Assembly (NCBI RefSeq): GCF_007859735.1
Contig: NZ_SIHI01000001.1
Coordinates: 2,716,884-2,780,883, forward strand
Direction of reading: 5' to 3'
Source: Thalassoglobus neptunius
GTDB taxonomy: Bacteria > Planctomycetota > Planctomycetia > Planctomycetales > Planctomycetaceae
DNA length: 64,000 nucleotides
The position numbers were made by a program, and so were the translations under genes. Positions 43,156 through 51,271 of this stretch are shown one piece after another. The notes below the pieces were generated by a model. It did not search any database and was not told where the DNA came from. It was given only the letters and a program-made list of their open reading frames with translations. Position 1 is the stretch's first letter. Each line of letters starts with the position of its first letter.

Positions 43156-44285
43156 CGCCGCCACCTCCAAGATCGCTGGGGCGCCGATCTGTAATAGGAG
43201 GTGACGGCGGCATGTAACTGCTCACCAGAAATTCGAGCATTGAGCCAAGCCTTCGTCTGGACATCGCTCACGTGCCGCAGCGTTCCGCTGGAGTCTCGGT
43301 AGATCGTCATGGGGACAGTGTTCGAGTTGAAACGACTGACCGCTTCTGACCACAAAGCAGATTCCTGCTCTGCGTCCATCGCAATCACGCCCGGAATCTG
43401 TTCATACCCAGTGGACAGCTTGTACGCCTGACAGGGACCACACCACGTCGTACTGAAGATCACAACCGCCCCGCCTTCTGACGGGATGAGCGACTCCAAC
43501 GTACGCCCTGAAACAGCCTCGCTGGACTCAGGTGCTTCTGTTTCTTTCACGAGTGTTTTGAGTCGCGACACAGCAGCGAAGTACGCCTTGCGAGCGTCTG
43601 AAGACAAATGCTCGGTCAACACCCCGATCAACTGTCCATCGTCATTCACAACGGCCCCGCCAGAGTCTCCCGGTCGCGTCCCTATCTCTTCAGGAAGCAA
43701 CTGAAGAATGAATTCGGTGAGCCCATCGGTGCGTGCCTGACTCTCTGTCACGAGTCCCCGCATCAGCGTCAGAGTTGTCAGCCCATATGCCGTTACAGAG
43801 TCGAAGTAGCTCGGTTCTGCGATCTCCAAACCGGGAACGTCAAGCCCCTCAACTGTCACCAAAGCCAGGTCAGCCCCTCGAATCGATTGAAACCGTCCGG
43901 CGTATTCCTTGCCATCATGTTCAATCAGAACTCGGTATCGATTGCCAAGTCGCTGAACCAGATGCGCGACGGTCGCGAACTGGCCATTTCCCAGAGACAC
44001 CGCTGAACATTGATAGCGTCTCGTTCCAGCCCCTTGATCGGCATAAATGCGATAGACAAAGGACTCCACCGAGAGTGCAGCCGGAGCCTCCTGCTCGAAG
44101 GCTTCCGGTTCACTTTCAGCATCATAAAGACCGGTTTCCGCAACCGGACCAGCGTACTCCGATTCCGCATCAGAGTGAGCGTGTGTCACGTCTTTCGAGT
44201 CAGCTTCCAAGACTCCACTGTTGCGATCCGTAATGAGTGAACACAACAGCACCCCAATCAGCAACAGGGTTCCCATGTCTCGCAT
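43152..44285 (-). CDS. Exported trypsin-like protease fused to thioredoxin domain
   Basis: 377 residues with an N-terminal signal/anchor (GTLLLIGVLLCSLI). Residues 75-245 form a chymotrypsin-fold serine protease with His108 (TVAHLV), Asp139 (GADLALV) and Ser208 (RPGDSGGAVV). Residues 265-350 are thioredoxin-like with WCGPC at 281-285 and cis-Pro in NTVPMT. The full triad and redox motif suggest both domains are active. It probably acts outside the inner membrane. The fusion is rare as far as I know. Confidence 0.85.
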   Translation of the reverse strand: MRDMGTLLLIGVLLCSLITDRNSGVLEADSKDVTHAHSDAESEYAGPVAETGLYDAESEPEAFEQEAPAALSVESFVYRIYADQGAGTRRYQCSAVSLGNGQFATVAHLVQRLGNRYRVLIEHDGKEYAGRFQSIRGADLALVTVEGLDVPGLEIAEPSYFDSVTAYGLTTLTLMRGLVTESQARTDGLTEFILQLLPEEIGTRPGDSGGAVVNDDGQLIGVLTEHLSSDARKAYFAAVSRLKTLVKETEAPESSEAVSGRTLESLIPSEGGAVVIFSTTWCGPCQAYKLSTGYEQIPGVIAMDAEQESALWSEAVSRFNSNTVPMTIYRDSSGTLRHVSDVQTKAWLNARISGEQLHAAVTSYYRSAPQRSWRWRR

Positions 44286-44301
44286 CGTTTTGCTCCTGCC
44301 G

Positions 44302-45090
44302 TTATGCCGCAGTGATGGCCATCAAAGAAATCGCTTCATCAGGCACAGCATGTCGTCCTGAGTAGATCGTGAATCCGTTTCGGTCTCTCGCCAGACCAGA
44401 GTTCGCCGTCAAGATCCCGACTGAACCGTCTTGCATCTCCACCGCGTCAATCGCACAGACCAGGTGCCGTTGCCAGTTGTACGCCACTGAAACCGGCAAC
44501 CCGGACAATAGACAAGTCACCAACTGACCAAAGTTTCGCGGTTGCAGATCCCACCATTGATCGGCCTGATTGTTCAGCCGATCATCGCGAGACGACTTGG
44601 TGTCATACCGCCGATCAACACTGTTTGCTGGCCAGATTGCCTGCCTCGCTGCTCCAAAGTCATGAAGCACCTTGATCGCTTCCATGCCCCAACCACCACG
44701 AAGCCTGTAGCCAGTTGCCAGTGCAGCCACACTTCCAGAAGACAACAGAACTTTCTTCTGCTCATCGAAAATGATCTGCTTTATTTGAGCCATGAACGTT
44801 GTGCCGTTTGCCCAGCACAACGGAGTTGAACTCTGATGGTACGGCTTGAGTTTTGCCATCTCCATCAGATCAACCAGCCGAGAGCGATTCGCCTTTCGCT
44901 CACGAATCCGGTCGATCCATTCATCTTCCGGAATCAACGGCATTGAGAACGGAGCCGCGTAGCCTGTGCCACCGCATGGATCTTGCGCCCAGTCGCGTTC
45001 GACGTATCCCGTCTTCCGGCGGCCTGTCACAAACCGATGCCAGTTGCCGTCTGTCACAACTGAGCTTTGCTCAACGTCTCCCCACGTCAT
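44302..45090 (-). CDS. Papain-like (C1) cysteine peptidase
   Basis: 262 residues. The catalytic Cys92 lies in SSTPLCWANGTT, His209 in QRHLVCAIDAV and Asn230 in LTANSG, the C1 order Cys-His-Asn. There is no signal peptide, so it needs a holin or other route if it acts outside. Its start overlaps the upstream exported protein by four bases. It could serve as a wall-protein-degrading endolysin or as a maturation protease. Confidence 0.8.
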   Translation of the reverse strand: MTWGDVEQSSVVTDGNWHRFVTGRRKTGYVERDWAQDPCGGTGYAAPFSMPLIPEDEWIDRIRERKANRSRLVDLMEMAKLKPYHQSSTPLCWANGTTFMAQIKQIIFDEQKKVLLSSGSVAALATGYRLRGGWGMEAIKVLHDFGAARQAIWPANSVDRRYDTKSSRDDRLNNQADQWWDLQPRNFGQLVTCLLSGLPVSVAYNWQRHLVCAIDAVEMQDGSVGILTANSGLARDRNGFTIYSGRHAVPDEAISLMAITAA

Positions 45091-45506
45091 TGCACGAATC
45101 CTTCCAGAATTGCCCGCGTTTCGTCCCATGACTTCGGCAATGGACCACTGAACCCCCGCTCACCGTGGTCGCTGACATACAGCCAAGGGACTGAATCCCT
45201 CGCAGCGTTCAGACCAACAGTCCACTTCGGATCAGCCCGCGAGGCGTCGACGTCGTCATCCCAGACCTTCAGTTCCACGCCGTTCTCATTGCACCACTCA
45301 CGAAGCGGCACTCCGAGAATCAGGTTCAGATGCCCTCGATCGAGAACCGTTCTTTGAGAGACGTCTTCGACAACCAGCACTGACAGAGCGTCTGACTGAA
45401 ACGGTGCAGGCGTCTCCGTAATCCCGTCAATGAGATTCGGAGACCATCCCCACAACCCGGAAAGTCCAAAGAGCAACAGCAAAACACCCAGAAGATCACG
45501 GATCAT
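45087..45506 (-). CDS. Exported small protein, possibly thioredoxin-like
   Basis: 139 residues with a signal/anchor segment (LLGVLLLLFGLSGLWGW). The mature part has LSVLVVEDVSQRT, CNENGVELKVWDDD and PWLYVSDHGERG, a strand-helix pattern similar to thioredoxin-like proteins but without CxxC. It is coupled to neighbours by four-base overlaps. It may be an accessory to the proteases. Confidence 0.7.
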   Translation of the reverse strand: MIRDLLGVLLLLFGLSGLWGWSPNLIDGITETPAPFQSDALSVLVVEDVSQRTVLDRGHLNLILGVPLREWCNENGVELKVWDDDVDASRADPKWTVGLNAARDSVPWLYVSDHGERGFSGPLPKSWDETRAILEGFVQ

Positions 45507-45844
45507 TCGTCATCCTCCAGAACGTGCCCTGAGTAGTTGCTCTCCAACTGGTGATAGAGATCCAGTGCTTTCGCGTCTTTCATACGGATCGTATGCACGC
45601 GTCCATCTTCATCTTCCACTCGAATCTGGATGATGCGAGAGACTTCAGAAAGCACGTCGACATCCGATCTCGCCCACGAATCAGGCGTCTTTCGCGACTC
45701 CATCAGACCAGAGGCACGACTCTTGACGAACTCCAGAGCCTGTCCGATCCGTGGCCAGAGAATCGCCACAGCCACAGCAATCAGTCCACCAGACTGAATC
45801 AGCTTCCAGAGTTCTGGACTCACAGAGACACCTTCGAATTCCAT
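45503..45844 (-). CDS. Small membrane protein, holin-like topology
   Basis: 113 residues. One hydrophobic helix (LIQSGGLIAVAVAILWPRIG, 16-35) is followed by an amphipathic charged tail. The size and topology fit class III holins or phage membrane anchors. It lies immediately upstream of the exported protein and the papain-like enzyme, which would suit a lysis cassette. Assignment is by context. Confidence 0.68.
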   Translation of the reverse strand: MEFEGVSVSPELWKLIQSGGLIAVAVAILWPRIGQALEFVKSRASGLMESRKTPDSWARSDVDVLSEVSRIIQIRVEDEDGRVHTIRMKDAKALDLYHQLESNYSGHVLEDDE

Positions 45845-45891
45845 CACGATTCCCCTTGATTCATGCGGTCAAACGAGACACGCACAGAAGA

Positions 45892-46233
45892 TCACTCTTC
45901 GTCGAAGATGAGTTGCAAGCCCTTCGCCGCGTAGTCGAACAACGTGTCGACAGCCAACGGCACCACAAAGTCAGAGAAAGGAAGATTCAGAGACTTCGCA
46001 CTCTCTTTGAGTTCCGCCTTGTACTTGGAGATGTCTTCGTCACTGATCCCGTCCGAGACGTCACAGACAACTTCCCGAACTTTCCCCGGAATCATCGGAG
46101 TGATGAACGCACAAGCGACATTGAGAAGTTTCCCCTCCCGCTCTTCGCTCATACCGGCAACATCAATTCGCTTATTGATTCTGGATGACCAGGCCAAAGC
46201 GAATTCCGCATCGTTCTTGTAGTCAACTGCCAT
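45892..46233 (-). CDS. Unknown acidic protein, first gene of the exported block
   Basis: 113 residues (MAVDYKNDAEFALAWSSRIN). Two Cys (VACAF, VVCDV) and an acidic C-terminus. It starts 33 bases after the box-terminator at 46267-46304 and heads the 45.8-41.5 kb operon. No recognised family. Confidence 0.7.
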   Translation of the reverse strand: MAVDYKNDAEFALAWSSRINKRIDVAGMSEEREGKLLNVACAFITPMIPGKVREVVCDVSDGISDEDISKYKAELKESAKSLNLPFSDFVVPLAVDTLFDYAAKGLQLIFDEE

Positions 46234-46266
46234 GTCCGTCTGGCTCCCGTTTGAGTGTTGCGCAAT

Positions 46267-46314
46267 AAAAAAGGCGGCCGGACTCTCAATTGAGCCTGAC
46301 CGCCGTGGGCGATT
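46267..46314 (-). terminator. Box-terminator D at the right edge of the cargo block
   Basis: The stem GGCGG...CCGCC with an inner GGCTC/GAGAG part (46273-46304) is followed by six T on the minus strand. Its flank, CGCCCACGGCGGTC, is the box of cassettes A-C. A separate hairpin GTGCCT/AGGCAC lies upstream near 46326-46344, but no clear promoter was found. Confidence 0.78.
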
Positions 46315-46355
46315 GTATTTTCGATGTGCCTCAACTCAGGCACTGTTCATGAATG

Positions 46356-46544
46356 TTACGTTTGAGTTCTTTTCAGACGATCAAATTGAACATCGTCAAT
46401 CACATGATTCGGATCACGAACCACCAAGGTGCATCGCCGGTGACTGGTCGTCTTCGGCTTAATGTGGAGAACCACGTCAAGTGACTCCCCTTCCTGAAGC
46501 GGCATTGTCACGCCTGCCGCGCGGCCACCGCCTTCGTTCGCCAT
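46356..46544 (-). CDS. Small beta-rich protein, unknown
   Basis: 62 residues (MANEGGGRAAGVTMPLQEGE). The remainder is strand-like (LDVVLHIKPKTTSHRRCTLV). A GGAG site lies nine bases before the ATG. It stands alone upstream of box-terminator D. Function unknown. Confidence 0.65.
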   Translation of the reverse strand: MANEGGGRAAGVTMPLQEGESLDVVLHIKPKTTSHRRCTLVVRDPNHVIDDVQFDRLKRTQT

Positions 46545-46645
46545 TTCGATTTCTCCGTAGGAAAAACAAGACTCAACTGCAACTAAAGAACCTTCGCACG
46601 AAACGTACAATACGCATGACTCTCAAAAATCGTCCATACGAGTTC

Positions 46646-47428
46646 TTACGGTGTCAGTTGCGTTCCGAACGTCGCTGGAATCTCCGGCACACTCGAAGGA
46701 CTGACCTGTCCTGTCTCAATCAAGTGATAGACGATAATGCATGCACAATGCGGATGAATTGGCGGTCCGTTCACAGCGTCCGGATCAATCACTCCCCATT
46801 GAGACCGCAACTTCCCGTCCAGTCGCTTACACCTCTTGCAAGTTCCAGTAGACGTTCTCCATGGTCGAATCTTCCAACGGTCTTTCTCGTGTGCAAAGCC
46901 CACTTGTACGGCCGCCGTCTCAGTCCCGTGGGTGATCGCACGCGTCCCTTCCGTGGAAATCGTGTCGAAGCGTCGCGTCTCCCCGAAAATGTCCGTGACA
47001 AGCTCTCTGACATCCTTCTGAGTGGGAGCAACCCGATTCCGTCCAGACGGCGTAAATCCGTCTCCAAACTTTTCCAGGCGGTTGCGGTAGATCTTGTCCA
47101 GACCTGTCATCAGGCGAGCCTGCGAGTTCTCTGTGTACTTCCGCGCCACCTTTGAGGCTTGCAGGTTGGCCCAACCAGTTGCTTTTGCTCTTGCGGGGAT
47201 CTCTCCCAGACCAAACTTCATCCCGCTTTCCGTGGACAGCATGAGCAGCATCAACACCAGCATATTGCGGTGTTCTTCCTCAACACGTCTCCAGAAGCTA
47301 CTCGGCACGTTTCTTGGATCAGGCGGATTGCCCAAGAGAAGAATCAACTCTTCTCGCTGGCGAGTGTTCAGTTTCCGCATGTCCTTCAGAAACCGATCTT
47401 CAATCTCGGTTCGGCGCGAGACGTCCAT
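46646..47428 (-). CDS. Phage head morphogenesis protein, Mu gpF-like
   Basis: 260 residues. The C-terminus carries the family's zinc-type signature: CKRCKRLDGK and then GPPIHPHCACIIVYH. The preceding helix with ITHGTETAAVQVGF is also typical. These minor head proteins are normally encoded directly after the portal; here 10 kb of cargo lies between. The start MDVSRRTEIEDRF was chosen at the beginning of recognisable helix. Confidence 0.85.
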   Translation of the reverse strand: MDVSRRTEIEDRFLKDMRKLNTRQREELILLLGNPPDPRNVPSSFWRRVEEEHRNMLVLMLLMLSTESGMKFGLGEIPARAKATGWANLQASKVARKYTENSQARLMTGLDKIYRNRLEKFGDGFTPSGRNRVAPTQKDVRELVTDIFGETRRFDTISTEGTRAITHGTETAAVQVGFAHEKDRWKIRPWRTSTGTCKRCKRLDGKLRSQWGVIDPDAVNGPPIHPHCACIIVYHLIETGQVSPSSVPEIPATFGTQLTP

Positions 47429-47457
47429 TCTTTCCGATCCCCTCGGCACGGGTTCAT

Positions 47458-47503
47458 AAAAAAAGCGGCATGTTCTCGTCCTGCACAGAGAGATCACACC
47501 GCC
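47458..47503 (-). terminator. Possible terminator upstream of the gpF-like gene
   Basis: A short GCGG/CCGC pairing (47465-47468 with 47499-47502) with a 30-base loop precedes seven T on the minus strand (47458-47464). The U tract is good but the stem is weak. Confidence 0.35.
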
Positions 47504-47562
47504 ATCATCCGGGTTACCCCGAAATTCGTCAATTCTGAATCAGACCTCCGCAACCGAACTGC

Positions 47563-47748
47563 TTATTTGCAGTCCACGATTCCAGCAACGGTCGAAGCGA
47601 CACACATGGTTACGGCCACAACAGCGACGACCATCGCAGCCGTGTAGAGTGCCGATCCCTCACTGACGATGCGTGCAGTCGATGTCGCACAGAAAGTGAC
47701 TCCTGCTGAAAGGATGTTGATCTGGTTGATTCGTTGACGGTTGAACAT
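47563..47748 (-). CDS. Small membrane protein
   Basis: 61 residues with two hydrophobic stretches (INILSAGVTFCATSTA and YTAAMVVAVVAVTMCVASTV). A GAGG site lies before the ATG at 47748. Upstream codons to 47841 are open but lack a ribosome-binding site. Unknown function. Confidence 0.65.
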   Translation of the reverse strand: MFNRQRINQINILSAGVTFCATSTARIVSEGSALYTAAMVVAVVAVTMCVASTVAGIVDCK

Positions 47749-47889
47749 TTCGGAAATCCTCTCTCCGACTCCCCGGAGTTGGGTTGTGGACGTTAGTTGC
47801 CACTCTATTAGTTCAACGTCAATGTGCCGACACAGGATCATTGAATCGGAGTGGTTTCGTCGGATTTACGAAATATATCGAGAATTCAT

Positions 47890-49062
47890 TCACTCTTGAG
47901 ACAACGGCATCACGACATACGTCGTTCCGTCGCATTCGAACTTTTGAGCCATGTTGCTCCCCATGCACGTCCATTCAATCAAGGCTGTCGCGTCCAGCGT
48001 CTTGCAAAGATCCAGAATGTACGCACCCTCAATTCGAACGAGCATCGACGGTTTGTTCGCAATCAAAGTTCCACCGCCCTCCCCGTCTCCGTGGACAGAG
48101 TCCGGCATTTTGTGAGTTTCCACAGGCAGATGAATCTTGGACTTACCGATGTCCTGCCCAACCTGGTCGATGTGGATCACACCGTCTTCAATGTGAAAGT
48201 CACTGCCGGTCGATTCCTTTTGATCGACAACTTTGGCCTGACGAATTGCGCGAGCCAATGGACCAGCTACGGCCCGAACACACATTTCGTAGTCATTCGG
48301 AATCACGTCCCGAAACGCAGGGAATCGACCTTCCACGAGGCGACACCACAGCGTCCCGCCAGCAGAACTGAACTGAATCGCGGACGCATCCTGCCGAATC
48401 TCCACTTCGTCAGCACTGCACAGAGCCAAAGCATTCCGCAATGCCAATGCAGGAACCACCGTTTGATCTGCAATCAGATCGGTGTCCTTCACGCCTTGCT
48501 TCACTTGCACCCTAAGCACATGGTGAGACAGCCGCCGTGAATCCGTTGCCGCCAAGTGCAGAAAGTCACCTTTCAGTTCAAACAGCACTCCGCCCAACGC
48601 ATATCGAGTCGATTGAACATCACACGCAAACACTGTCCGCGTGATCGCCTTCGCCAATCCCCCACCGCCAACGATTACCGGATCACTCTCAATTTGCTTC
48701 AACGATGGGAATTCCGCCGTGTCTTGCGTCTGGAGCTGCCAACTGTTTCCATCCCCCTGGATTCGCAATTGGCCATCTTCCAAAGAGACTTCAATCGATT
48801 CGTCGGCAAGTTCACGACACAGGCGAATGACACGCTCATTCAATAGTGCTTCACCTGGTGCCATCACCTCCAGCGGACCATCGTCCTCAGTGAGTCGACT
48901 GAGGAACGCGACTTCGTTGTTATTGCCCAGAAACGTCAGCCCGTCCGGTGATGCGGTCACCTTGACGTACTTAAGAACCTCTTGCGAAGTTGACTTGGGC
49001 GACACGGCCGCCGCTCGTTGCAAGTGATCCAGAAACGTGTCTTTTGAGACGAGAAACTTCAT
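47890..49062 (-). CDS. dnaN: DNA polymerase III beta subunit (sliding clamp)
   Basis: 390 residues spanning the three-domain clamp fold. Recognisable parts are MKFLVSKDTFLDHLQRAAAV, the central TRYALGGVLFELKGDFLHLA with TDSRRL, and the C-terminal TYVVMPLSQE (usual form: .YLIMPM). It forms the ring that tethers the polymerase. A strong AGGGGGCACT-type site lies before the ATG, which overlaps a 36-residue gene upstream. It is probably used for phage replication instead of, or in competition with, the host clamp. Confidence 0.9.
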   Translation of the reverse strand: MKFLVSKDTFLDHLQRAAAVSPKSTSQEVLKYVKVTASPDGLTFLGNNNEVAFLSRLTEDDGPLEVMAPGEALLNERVIRLCRELADESIEVSLEDGQLRIQGDGNSWQLQTQDTAEFPSLKQIESDPVIVGGGGLAKAITRTVFACDVQSTRYALGGVLFELKGDFLHLAATDSRRLSHHVLRVQVKQGVKDTDLIADQTVVPALALRNALALCSADEVEIRQDASAIQFSSAGGTLWCRLVEGRFPAFRDVIPNDYEMCVRAVAGPLARAIRQAKVVDQKESTGSDFHIEDGVIHIDQVGQDIGKSKIHLPVETHKMPDSVHGDGEGGGTLIANKPSMLVRIEGAYILDLCKTLDATALIEWTCMGSNMAQKFECDGTTYVVMPLSQE

Positions 49063-49169
49063 AAGAGTGCCCCCTTCCCCAGAGTGCAGGACAGAAGTAG
49101 CAACACGGCTCCACTCCACACGAGCAAACACCCGGTCACTAACAGAGAAAGCGATAGAAAGCGAAACAT
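49059..49169 (-). CDS. 36-residue membrane peptide coupled to the clamp
   Basis: ATG at 49169 with GGAGGGG upstream. The peptide MFRFLSLSLLVTGCLLVWSG, then AVLLLLSCTLGKGALL, is almost entirely hydrophobic. Its TGA overlaps the clamp ATG (ATGA), so its translation should feed clamp translation. Too short for usual gene finders. It could be a true membrane peptide or a translational leader. Confidence 0.6.
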   Translation of the reverse strand: MFRFLSLSLLVTGCLLVWSGAVLLLLSCTLGKGALL

Positions 49170-49194
49170 GATTCCCCTCCGTGGGATTTGTTGA

Positions 49195-49485
49195 TTAAAG
49201 AAGGCCGATTAGTCCCACTGAGACAATCACACCTGCGAGACAGAGTGTCATCAGAAACAAGCGACCACCCAGCAATCTCAAATACACGCCGATCTGTCCA
49301 AGGCTATCCCATCGGTGATAATCCTCATCGCCGAACAGGAACGACTTGATCCACCAAGCCAGATCAACAACCGGGTCCATGAAACCGATGAGCAGCGAGA
49401 TCGCTACCAAGATCAAAGTTGTACCGACACCTCCGAGCAAGAATGTCAGTGCCAGATTGACAAACGGATATTCCAGAAAGTCCAT
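49195..49485 (-). CDS. Small three-helix membrane protein
   Basis: 96 residues. Membrane helices at about 8-30 (FVNLALTFLLGGVGTTLILV) and 70-95 (RLFLMTLCLAGVIVSVGLIG) flank a charged loop with FGDEDYHRWDSLGQ. Part of a run of four small genes upstream of the clamp. Function unknown. Confidence 0.7.
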   Translation of the reverse strand: MDFLEYPFVNLALTFLLGGVGTTLILVAISLLIGFMDPVVDLAWWIKSFLFGDEDYHRWDSLGQIGVYLRLLGGRLFLMTLCLAGVIVSVGLIGLL

Positions 49486-49498
49486 TGTTCTACCACCC

Positions 49499-49879
49499 CT
49501 ATCGATTCAACGAACCGGCTTCAGTGATCGGAATGCCAGCCTCAGTTGGGATATAAATAATCTGATCGATCGTCCCGTTCTGGAGTGCTTCAGCGAACGC
49601 ACCAATAAATTCCTGATGCCTGTATTCCGGATACTTCTGAGCCACTTCTCCGACTGTCTGAATGGCTTCCGCTCGCAACTTCGCGGCTTCCACTTCAGCC
49701 TTGGCTTGCTCAATCTGGATCTGTTTTTCGTGTTCGGCACGCCGCAGTAGTGCCTCCCCTTCCAATCCAGCAGCCCAGACTCGGTACTGTGGCATCGCAA
49801 ACATCCACGTAAGCACCAATGCGAACACGAAGACACCGACAAGCACTACAGCCATAACAACAGAACGTCCATCTTTCAC
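49499..49879 (-). CDS. Membrane protein with SPFH/prohibitin-like C-terminus
   Basis: 126 residues from a GTG with GGAGGAAG four bases upstream. One helix (VVMAVVLVGVFVFALVLTWMF) is followed by an Ala/Glu-rich coil (QIQIEQAKAEVEAAKLRAEA) and IDQIIYIPTEAGIPITEAG. The coil and tail resemble the end of SPFH proteins without the band-7 domain. An ATG at 49894 is an alternative start. Confidence 0.68.
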   Translation of the reverse strand: MKDGRSVVMAVVLVGVFVFALVLTWMFAMPQYRVWAAGLEGEALLRRAEHEKQIQIEQAKAEVEAAKLRAEAIQTVGEVAQKYPEYRHQEFIGAFAEALQNGTIDQIIYIPTEAGIPITEAGSLNR

Positions 49880-49942
49880 AGAACTTCCTCCCATCCGGAT
49901 CGGCACCGGATCAGCCTTGGTCGAATTGACCGGAACGCAAGA

Positions 49943-50203
49943 TTAAGCGACTTCAGCAACCTCTCGCGAGATACCTTCTAGCTGCCACGCGGTGAACGCT
50001 TCATCAAGCTCACGATGCTCACCACCCAGAATGTACTCCAGCTTTTTGATCTCTTCTGTAGTCATCGCGACGGGTTCACCGTCCAGCCACTTGACGAATC
50101 GTTCGAAAGCTTCCATGTCGTGATCCGTAAGCCTACGAATCTGTCGCGAGAATTGAACCATTGAATTCAGCGAGACGCTGTATTTCGTGTGCAGACTGGC
50201 CAC
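49943..50203 (-). CDS. Small helical protein, unknown
   Basis: 86 residues from a GTG with AGGAG upstream. Entirely helical and acidic (MEAFERFVKWLDGEPVAMTT; IKKLEYILGGEHRELDEAF). It follows the terminator after the PEP-CTERM gene, so it probably starts the clamp operon. No family recognised. Confidence 0.68.
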   Translation of the reverse strand: MASLHTKYSVSLNSMVQFSRQIRRLTDHDMEAFERFVKWLDGEPVAMTTEEIKKLEYILGGEHRELDEAFTAWQLEGISREVAEVA

Positions 50204-50326
50204 TGTCAGATCTCCTGCCGATATCCGCTATCGGTGTGCGTTGTCGTTCACTCGACTCAGTTATTCTATCGGCACTTTTACGAAGTGTCAATCATGTTCA
50301 ATCCAATGTCGGCGGAATTACGAAAC

Positions 50327-50357
50327 AAAAAAGCCACCCCAGAATCTCCAGAGTGGC
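50327..50357 (-). terminator. Terminator after the PEP-CTERM gene
   Basis: GCCACTC pairs with GGGTGGC (50333-50339 with 50351-50357, one G-U pair on the minus strand), followed by six T. It separates the PEP-CTERM gene from the clamp operon. Confidence 0.78.
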
Positions 50358-50385
50358 TCGAATTCTCTTGTGAATGAATCGCTCG

Positions 50386-51144
50386 TTACGACTTACGTCT
50401 CTTGAGCCCGATTGCCCCGATCAGCCCCATTCCGAGCAGTGCCATCGATGACGGTTCTGGAACGGGATTGAAATACGGTGTGAACGTCCAAATGGCCGTT
50501 CCTGTCGCTGTTGACGGATAAAGGAACTCCGGGAAATCGTTCGGGTGATTGTCCATGTACACTTCGAGATTCCAGACGTCTCCGACTTCGACAACCCCAT
50601 TCCACATGGCGCTCGTTGACGGATCTCCGGGCGGCAAATTCGGATCACCATTTGGAGCAAAAAACTCATTCAGCAACTGACTGGATGGTCCGCTCAGCGG
50701 GTCTTTGAAGAAATTCACAATCGCCGAACCACTCTGGACACGACCTGGTGAAACGATCGCCCCCCAGTTGAACTCAACTTCGAGTGTCCAAGTTCCACGT
50801 CCAGTTGCAGGCATCGTGACAGCGTCGATGAAAGCTTCGACGTACTCTCCGCTTGTCCCTCGCGTGACAGAAAAGTCCCACTGATATGTGATCACTCCGC
50901 CCGCGTCTTCAGCAAAGTTCCCGACGACAGTCGCTGAATCCGAGTCTCGCGTTTGCGTCGTCGTGTGGTCAGTTCCGTCATTCGCTGGAGTATTGAGAGT
51001 GTCCACAACCCCAGTGAATCCAAAATCGTGAACGGCGGCCGACTGAACAACCTCATCAAGCATCTGGAATCCCGCCATCGCGGAATTCGCACCGAAACCG
51101 AGAACCGCAACGAAACACAGCACTCCCGACTTCCATCTACCCAT
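50386..51144 (-). CDS. PEP-CTERM sorting-domain protein
   Basis: 252 residues. Signal peptide (KSGVLCFVAVLGFGANSAMA), a beta-rich body, and a C-terminal VPEPSSMALLGMGLIGAIGL ending in KRRKS. This is the PEP-CTERM tripartite signal: VPEP, a membrane helix and a basic end. Exosortase cleaves such proteins for surface export in host systems. It has its own terminator. Finding it inside a prophage suggests lysogenic conversion of the cell surface. Confidence 0.88.
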   Translation of the reverse strand: MGRWKSGVLCFVAVLGFGANSAMAGFQMLDEVVQSAAVHDFGFTGVVDTLNTPANDGTDHTTTQTRDSDSATVVGNFAEDAGGVITYQWDFSVTRGTSGEYVEAFIDAVTMPATGRGTWTLEVEFNWGAIVSPGRVQSGSAIVNFFKDPLSGPSSQLLNEFFAPNGDPNLPPGDPSTSAMWNGVVEVGDVWNLEVYMDNHPNDFPEFLYPSTATGTAIWTFTPYFNPVPEPSSMALLGMGLIGAIGLKRRKS

Positions 51145-51271
51145 AGCATTCCCCTCAACAGTGGTTAAAGATCAGCCCACACAGATTGATCCATAAACTT
51201 ACACTCAGAACTGTCCGCTGGCAATTTGATTCTCTGCCTTCAATCGACTGAATAACCTGCGCCCGATTCTT

